Below, piece after piece: positions 59,493-64,000 of a stretch of 64,000 nt of DNA. The notes under the pieces are model-generated. The model worked only from the letters and a program-made list of their open reading frames with translations. It did no database searches and was not told the origin of the DNA. This stretch comes from Cryobacterium gelidum (GTDB lineage Bacteria; Actinomycetota; Actinomycetes; Actinomycetales; Microbacteriaceae): assembly GCF_004403985.1 (NCBI RefSeq), contig NZ_SOHL01000015.1:186001-250000 (forward strand). Reading direction: 5' to 3'. A program made the position numbers and the translations under genes. Position 1 is the first letter of the stretch; each line of letters starts with the position of its first letter.

Positions 59493-62060
59493 TCAGTAGT
59501 GAAGCTCTGTGCGTCGCGGAGTGTGACCTGGGATGACTTGCAGTCTCGGGCGGTGGTCTGCTCGCGCGTGTGGGTGTCCTCTGCGAGCTTCGTGGTCCAA
59601 CCAATTGCTGAGCTCCCCGGGGGTGAGCGGATGGCTGAGTAGGTATCCCTGCATGGTGTCGCAGCCTAGGAGGGTGAGGGTACGACGGGACACTTCGTCT
59701 TCTACTCCTTCGGCCACGACGGTCATGTCCAGGGTGTGGGCGAGGTCGATCACGGCGCGGATGATGGCGGTGGCGCTGGTGGAGGTGTTCATCGCGGTGA
59801 CGAAGGATTTGTCGATCTTGACTTCGTTGACGGGCAGGCGTTGAAGGTAGGTCAGCGGGCTGTAGCCGGTGCCGAAGTCGTCCAGCGACAAGTTCACGCC
59901 GAGGTCGTGGAGTGCTTCGAGCACGGCCAGAGCGGTGGTGAAGTCGCCCATGACGCTGCTCTCGGTGATCTCCAGGGTCAGGAGTGTGGGGTCGACGCCG
60001 GTTTCGGTCAGGAGTTGGGCGACGGTGGCGTGCATGCTGCGGTCGCGCAGGTCGCGGGTGGAGAGGTTGACAGCTATCGCAACGCCCGGGTGTTGGGGCT
60101 GCCAGTCTCGGCATCGGTAGAGCGCTTGACGCAGGATGCTCTGGGTCAGGGACGTGATGAGCCCGGTCTGCTCGGCGATGGGGATGAATTCGTCCGGGGT
60201 CAGGAGCCCTCGAGTGGGGTGTTCCCAGCGGGCCAGGGCCTCGTACCCGATGATGAAGTCGTTGGCGAGCGACATCTTCGGCTGGTAGTGCACGATGAGC
60301 TGCTCGGTGTCGATGGCGCGGCGAAGCTCCGCGGCCAGGGTCAGGCGGCGTCGACTCCCGCGCTCGTCGGTGGGGTGGTAACGCACCACGCCGAGGGCTG
60401 AGCGCTTGGCCTCGTACATCGCGATGTCGGCGTGCTGCAGCACCGTGGACGGTTCTCGTCCGTCCTGGGGAAGGAGCGTGACCCCGATCGAGACGCCGAC
60501 CTCCAGGCAGGTGCCCGAGACCTCGAATGGACCGGAGAGGAAGGCTCGGGCATCGTTTGCGACGTCGACCGCCTGCTGCGGGGTTTCGCACCTGGGCAGG
60601 AGCACCGCGAATTCGTCTCCACCCAAGCGGGCCACGACCGCGTCCGGGGGTAGATGGTCTCGCAGTCGTCCTGCGATCTGCTGGAGCAGGATGTCCCCGA
60701 TGTGGTGGCCCAGTGAGTCGTTGATGTCTTTGAACCGGTCGAGGTCGAGCAGGAACGCGGCACCCTGGCAGCGCGCCGGGACGGTGTGCGGCGCGGTGGA
60801 GGTATAGGAATCGAGGGCGTGCTGGAGCTGCAGCAGGAACAAGCTTCGGTTGGCCAGCCCGGTCAGCCCGTCGTGGCCAGCGTCATGGCGGGCCTGTTCC
60901 AGCAATCGCGCGTTGCTCCAGGTCACTCCGGCGTGTGCGGCCAGTGTCTGGAGGAGCTGCAGGTCGCTGGGGGTGAACGTCCTCGTCCGCCCCATGCGGT
61001 TGCCCACCTGAAGTATCGTGGCCGATTCGGAGTCGAGAGCCAGCGGCACCAGGACGGCGTCACGCAACCCGACCTCGGTGAGCCAGGCTCGGAGCCTGGG
61101 CTCACGGGTGTTTCGGGGAATGACCACCGGCTCGCCAGACAGTGGCGTGCTGCCGGAGTCAGAAGTGGGTGACCCGTCCCGGTCGGGCGGCCGTCGCAGA
61201 TGTAAGGCAGCGGTCTCGCCTTGAAGCAGGTCACGAGCTTGGTCAAGCAGCGTTTTGACCATGTCGTCACCAGCCTTCGCGGCTGCGAGGGCCTGGGTGA
61301 AGTTGAAGAGTTTGTCGAGGTCGGCGTGCTGACGTACCAGCCGGTCGTACGCCCGGTAGGCCACGACAAGCAGCGCCAGCAGTATCGCCAGCAGCAGTAT
61401 CGCTGCGTCGAAGGACAAGGCCAGTAATGCGACCAGGGCCAAGGTGGTGTTGAAGACGCCGGTGATGGTGACCGCCAGCAGGGTCCGCACCAGGTCGCGG
61501 TGGGAGGGCCTTCCTTGGATCAACGCGATTGCCGCGGTGACGGCCACCGACCCCAGGACGCCGATCACGACCATAGTGGCATAGGCGACCCCCCAGTCCC
61601 GCAAACCTAGCCCATCACCGGCTTCCAGCCAGTGAAAGATGAGCGCTGCAGTGCCCACCTCGGCGGTGAACAAGCCGAGGTTGAACACCGCCTTGGACGG
61701 GGCCATGCGCCGAGCAACGAACCCCGCGCCCGCAGCGAGCAGGCGGAGACCGAGCAGCCAATGAGGTGGCAGCAGGAACAGGCCTAAGACCATCGGCAGC
61801 TCGCTGAACGACACCGAGTGGGCATGGTGCCGGACCTCAACGTGTATCTGAGTACTCTCCGCTACCAAGAACAACAGGAACATCATCGCCGCGGGCCCAG
61901 CCAGCGACTGGGCCGACCCATCAAACGCCGTAGACGCAAAGGCAACCTGAATGACACCCGTCACGCCTAACCCGCCGCCGAGCAGACACAACCTCGTCCC
62001 CGGGCGCAGTCTCAAACCTCGGCCCGGGGAGGGCTCCTCAGCCTTCACCGTGGGATACAC
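59493..62060 (-). CDS. Membrane GAF-GGDEF-EAL cyclic-di-GMP protein
   Basis: 855 residues from GTG 62060, with GAGG eight bases upstream. Seven or eight hydrophobic helices cover about 20-250 (MASE-like sensor). A GAF-like domain follows (about 270-400, LLQTLAAHAGVTWSNARLLEQ), then GGDEF intact (RLGGDEFAVLLPR, about 480) and EAL intact (GYEALARWEHP about 607, DDFGTGYSPL, AEGVED). The last 25 residues are His/Arg-rich. It follows the pentapeptide-repeat gene by 43 bases on the same strand, so the two are probably co-transcribed. Whether synthesis or hydrolysis dominates is unknown. Confidence 0.88.
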   Translation of the reverse strand: MYPTVKAEEPSPGRGLRLRPGTRLCLLGGGLGVTGVIQVAFASTAFDGSAQSLAGPAAMMFLLFLVAESTQIHVEVRHHAHSVSFSELPMVLGLFLLPPHWLLGLRLLAAGAGFVARRMAPSKAVFNLGLFTAEVGTAALIFHWLEAGDGLGLRDWGVAYATMVVIGVLGSVAVTAAIALIQGRPSHRDLVRTLLAVTITGVFNTTLALVALLALSFDAAILLLAILLALLVVAYRAYDRLVRQHADLDKLFNFTQALAAAKAGDDMVKTLLDQARDLLQGETAALHLRRPPDRDGSPTSDSGSTPLSGEPVVIPRNTREPRLRAWLTEVGLRDAVLVPLALDSESATILQVGNRMGRTRTFTPSDLQLLQTLAAHAGVTWSNARLLEQARHDAGHDGLTGLANRSLFLLQLQHALDSYTSTAPHTVPARCQGAAFLLDLDRFKDINDSLGHHIGDILLQQIAGRLRDHLPPDAVVARLGGDEFAVLLPRCETPQQAVDVANDARAFLSGPFEVSGTCLEVGVSIGVTLLPQDGREPSTVLQHADIAMYEAKRSALGVVRYHPTDERGSRRRLTLAAELRRAIDTEQLIVHYQPKMSLANDFIIGYEALARWEHPTRGLLTPDEFIPIAEQTGLITSLTQSILRQALYRCRDWQPQHPGVAIAVNLSTRDLRDRSMHATVAQLLTETGVDPTLLTLEITESSVMGDFTTALAVLEALHDLGVNLSLDDFGTGYSPLTYLQRLPVNEVKIDKSFVTAMNTSTSATAIIRAVIDLAHTLDMTVVAEGVEDEVSRRTLTLLGCDTMQGYLLSHPLTPGELSNWLDHEARRGHPHARADHRPRLQVIPGHTPRRTELHY

Positions 62061-62103
62061 GTTCCATTCCTCGAGTGTTGGTCGCAGGCACAGCGCCGTC
62101 GTC

Positions 62104-62346
62104 CTAGCTGAGCGAAGACCCGCTGATTGAAGACCTGCTGAGCGAAGACCCGCTGATTGAAGACCCGCTGATTGAAGACCCGCTGAGTGAAGACCCGCTG
62201 AGCGAAGACCCGCTGAGTGAAGACCCGCTGAGCGAAGACCCGCTGAGCGAAGAAGCCGCCGAGGCCGATAGTGGGCCGGCTAGCACGGCCGTGGCCACGA
62301 AAACCGAGATCGTCAGTAGGCTGGCGAACTTGCGCTTAATCGTCAT
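62104..62346 (-). CDS. Secreted minimal pentapeptide-repeat protein
   Basis: 80 residues from ATG 62346 (AAGGGAAC eight bases upstream). Residues 1-30 are a classical signal peptide (basic KRK, hydrophobic LLTISVFVATAVL, then ASA cleavage site). All the rest is five-residue units: SSLSG five times, SSISG twice, SSLSR, SSISG and a final SSLS. The unit fits the pentapeptide-repeat consensus (small, small, Leu/Ile centre, Ser/Thr, Gly), suggesting a short right-handed beta-helix of about 2.5 turns. An in-frame ATG at 62388 would add 14 residues. No known function; it lies just upstream of the GGDEF-EAL gene. Confidence 0.75.
   Translation of the reverse strand: MTIKRKFASLLTISVFVATAVLAGPLSASAASSLSGSSLSGSSLSGSSLSGSSLSGSSISGSSISGSSLSRSSISGSSLS
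62107..62252. repeat. 15-bp tandem repeat encoding SSLSG units
   Basis: About nine and two-thirds copies of a 15-bp unit (plus-strand GAAGACCCGCTGAGC with variants GAGT, GATT). The unit is in frame, so slippage would add or remove whole pentapeptides. Third-base variation is limited, so the array looks young or homogenised. Confidence 0.9.
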
Positions 62347-62548
62347 ACTTTGTTCCCTTTTCGTCTGGTGGATTCTCTGATTATCCATAAGCTCACTCCT
62401 ATTAACGGATGAGGGCGACAGAAGCCCAAATTCGCACAGACGGTTGGGAACAGATTCGAGCTAGACCGTCCCCAACTGGCCCATCTGAACCCTATCGAGG
62501 ATCCACCGACCACTTTCACCCCAGATCGGGGGTGCCCCTAAGCGCTTG

Positions 62549-62662
62549 TTAAGGTGCTTGAGCGCCGGCGATGCCATGGTCGACGTAGAGGTCGTCGCGT
62601 CGGACGCCGGCGGCCAGCTGCTGGCGCGTCGATACGCGCGCGTAGCTGATCAGCTTTGTCAT
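62549..62662 (-). pseudogene. N-terminal remnant of a serine resolvase
   Basis: 37 codons from ATG 62662 (GAGGAAC upstream): MTKLISYARVSTRQQ then AAGVRRDDLYVDHGIAGAQ. YARVS contains the catalytic serine of Tn3-type resolvases/invertases. Roughly ten residues between the two blocks are missing and the protein stops soon after DHGIAG, so it cannot be active. GGGGGTGCCCC...TTAAG just beyond the stop (62528-62553) faintly resembles a Tn3-family end. Confidence 0.65.
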
Positions 62663-62797
62663 GGTGTTCCTCGGGTGTGTCTCATAACTAACGGTGGGTA
62701 CTGCCATTCGAGCAGGAGGTTATGTGACGTAGTTATAAGAATCACCGCGCGGCGAGATTCCGGCGATCTGTAAAGGCGCAAGAATCGAGGCGTGAGA

Positions 62798-62825
62798 CGT
62801 CTTATGTCCCTAGGGATATAAGACG
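62798..62825. repeat. 28-bp near-perfect palindrome, res-site I-like
   Basis: CGTCTTAT-G-TCCC meets TAGGGA-T-ATAAGACG; only one symmetric pair mismatches. The length and spacing match the crossover subsite of Tn3-type resolvases, and it lies 136 bases upstream of the resolvase remnant, where site I is expected. Half-site relatives occur at 62678-62688, 62719-62728 and 62732-62740. Confidence 0.55.
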
Positions 62826-63556
62826 CGGACGCCGGCACTGCGCTGTGGTTACGGCCGAAATACCTAGGAGGCCAGGCTTTCAGTCCGGGAAGTCTTTGAT
62901 GCCGCCTCACGCGTCCGTCACATTGACGGTCGCGGCATCGACGGCAAACCACCGTGATGAGGAACGTCCAAAGCTTGTCTTGTGAGAAGCCCAGACGGTG
63001 GCGGCGATCTTCGAACGAAGGTTGTCAAACCTCGAGCTGACACTGCACTCCACCCCAAAAAGGCGGCGACGAAAGCCGGACCGTGTCACCGCAAGGGCGG
63101 GCTCATATGTCAGCGCCCACGGACTATTTTTCCAAGATCCTCGAGATCCTCGAGATCCTCGACATCCTCGACATCCTCGATATCACCGAGCCACGGCTAC
63201 CGCCACCGGGTTACGGCTCCCCGGCTCGTCGCCCGCTTCACCTCACCAAGTGGTTTCCTTCATGGCTGGCACGGGGCAGGCGCCACAAGTCGAGGTCGAT
63301 GGCGCCACCCATTCGGGCCGTGGGAGGATGCCAGTCAGCGTTGGTGCTGACGGGATTTGCTCGCGGGGCTTAGGTTGCCGTGACTCCGGCAGTTACCTGC
63401 GGGAAAGGATCACGCAAGCGGCTATCGGGCAAGCCCGGGATGTTGGCCCGAACTAGGACGGCCGATTCAGGCGTTCAGATATCGAGAGAAAGTTTCGATA
63501 TGAATGATTGAAGTCGTGATTACCTTGAGAACTGACACCGTCCTCTGACAAAACGG
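62826..63556. other. Gene-poor stretch before tRNA-Gly
   Basis: About 730 bases with no convincing gene. Open frames around 62998-63456 lack ribosome binding sites, except a possible 88-codon frame from ATG 63107 that reads through the 9-bp repeats. The only clear structure is that repeat array. Confidence 0.5.
63135..63188. repeat. 9-bp tandem repeat (AGATCCTCG / ACATCCTCG)
   Basis: Six 9-bp units: three AGATCCTCG, two ACATCCTCG, one degenerate ATATCACCG. In one frame it encodes Ile-Leu-Glu/Asp repeats. The unit is short enough for slippage. Confidence 0.85.
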
Positions 63557-63630
63557 TGGAGCGGATGACGGGAATCGAACCCGCGCTATCAGCTTGGGAA
63601 GCTGAAGTTCTACCATTGAACTACATCCGC
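63557..63630 (-). tRNA. tRNA-Gly (CCC anticodon)
   Basis: Cloverleaf on the minus strand: acceptor GCGGATG/CATCCGC, D-arm GTTC...GAAC, anticodon stem TCAGC/GCTGA with loop TTCCCAA (anticodon CCC, reads GGG), T-arm CGGGTTCGATTCCCG. Discriminator U and an encoded CCA (63557-63559). Its 3' end points at the decayed region, the usual orientation for islands integrated at tRNA genes. Confidence 0.95.
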
Positions 63631-63688
63631 GCGCCCGCTGTTGGTCAACAACAATCGGAACCGTGCCAGCATATCAAGCTCGCGCCGC

Positions 63689-63694
63689 TAGGCT
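63689..63694 (+). promoter_or_regulatory. -10 element of dcd
   Basis: TAGGCT ends six bases before GTG 63701. An inverted repeat CCGTGCCAGC (63661-63670) / GCTGGCACGG (63692-63701) flanks it, its right arm covering the end of the -10 and the first base of the start codon. Confidence 0.5.
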
Positions 63695-63700
63695 GGCACG

Positions 63701-64000
63701 GTGCTGCTCTCCGATCGCGATATCAAGGTTGAACTCGACGCTGGACGAATCGGTTTGGAGCCGCTCGACCCCGCCATGATCCAGCCCTCGAGCATTGATG
63801 TGCGCCTGGACCGCTTGTTTCGGCTGTTCGATAATCACAAGTACGCCTACATTGATCCGGCCGAAGACCAGCCGGAGCTGACCCACCTGATCGAGACCAA
63901 GCCCGACGAGCCGTTCATTTTGCACCCGGGCGAGTTCGTGCTCGGCGCCACCTACGAGCAGGTCACCCTGCCCGACAACGTGGCTGCCCGGCTCGAGGGG
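63701..64000 (+). CDS. dcd: dCTP deaminase (5' part; continues past window)
   Basis: The first 100 codons, GTG start, [20 protein letters not shown] then [20 protein letters not shown] and [19 protein letters not shown], clearly the dCTP deaminase/dUTPase family. In actinobacteria the bifunctional form converts dCTP directly to dUMP, but the distinguishing C-terminal region is outside the window. The GTG start appears leaderless, six bases after TAGGCT. Confidence 0.93.
   Translation, partial: MLLSDRDIKVELDAGRIGLEPLDPAMIQPSSIDVRLDRLFRLFDNHKYAYIDPAEDQPELTHLIETKPDEPFILHPGEFVLGATYEQVTLPDNVAARLEG

Noticed and set aside
62107..62252. Possible CRISPR or iteron array
   Set aside because: The 15-bp units are contiguous and in frame with a signal peptide; the coding explanation is complete.
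63107..63373. 88-codon frame over the 9-bp repeats
   Set aside because: Weak ribosome binding site and no recognisable sequence; all three frames across the repeat are open, so coding cannot be supported.
63540..63660. attachment-site repeat of tRNA-Gly
   Set aside because: No second copy of the tRNA 3' sequence was found inside the window, so an island boundary cannot be claimed.

Overview
The window is a high-GC actinobacterial chromosome segment that spans the replication origin. Gene content and order point to Microbacteriaceae (Cryobacterium/Leifsonia-like relatives): dnaA-dnaN-recF-dciA-gyrB run leftward and rpmH-rnpA-yidD-yidC-jag-rsmG-parA-parB run rightward. DnaA boxes lie on both sides of dnaA, and a cluster of parS sites follows parB. 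The family assignment is an inference from gene order and protein style, not from a database comparison.

Layout. 1-6.4 kb: replication initiation block on the minus strand, with gyrB cut by the window edge. 6.9-12.5 kb: L34/RNase P/membrane insertase/chromosome segregation block on the plus strand, ending in parS sites. 12.5-20.4 kb, minus strand: Ddl-type ligase, PLP aminotransferase, thioredoxin and thioredoxin reductase, MurJ and a DUF6049 protein. 20.4-25 kb, plus strand: CCA-adding enzyme, then a three-gene sugar ABC importer. 25.2-30 kb: rpsF-ssb-rpsR-rplI, a strong hairpin, a DnaA-box cluster, dnaB and two membrane proteins. 30-34.4 kb: purB with a phosphatase, a small helical protein paired with a lipase-like hydrolase, and a holin-like membrane protein. 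34.4-43.2 kb: hisC, a 2-oxoacid dehydrogenase E1a-E1b-E2 operon, and a zinc uptake operon (znuA-znuC-two permeases-zur). 43.2-50 kb: a large GGDEF-EAL protein, cysteine-poor L28-L33-S14 genes, HU, and a CopD-CtaG fusion. 51-56.7 kb: PIF1-like helicase, several small membrane proteins, MarR, epimerase and DinB. 56.7-63.5 kb: an accessory and decayed region beside tRNA-Gly, then the start of dcd.

The core part is ordinary but has informative regulatory detail. A parS contains the parA start codon. Five same-orientation DnaA boxes precede dnaB, 20 kb from the origin. Ten or so genes start 6-7 bases after a TANNNT -10 element, as expected for leaderless mRNAs; one of these is znuA, whose -35/spacer is covered by a Zur-type palindrome.

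The accessory part is the least ordinary. It holds fragments of a transposition ATPase, a PAS protein, an antitoxin-like gene and a serine resolvase with a 28-bp palindrome upstream. It also holds a helicase-associated-domain gene flanked by imperfect direct repeats. Finally it contains an 80-residue exported protein made almost entirely of near-perfect SSLSG pentapeptides, encoded 43 bases upstream of a membrane GGDEF-EAL protein. That pair is my best candidate for an undescribed system.
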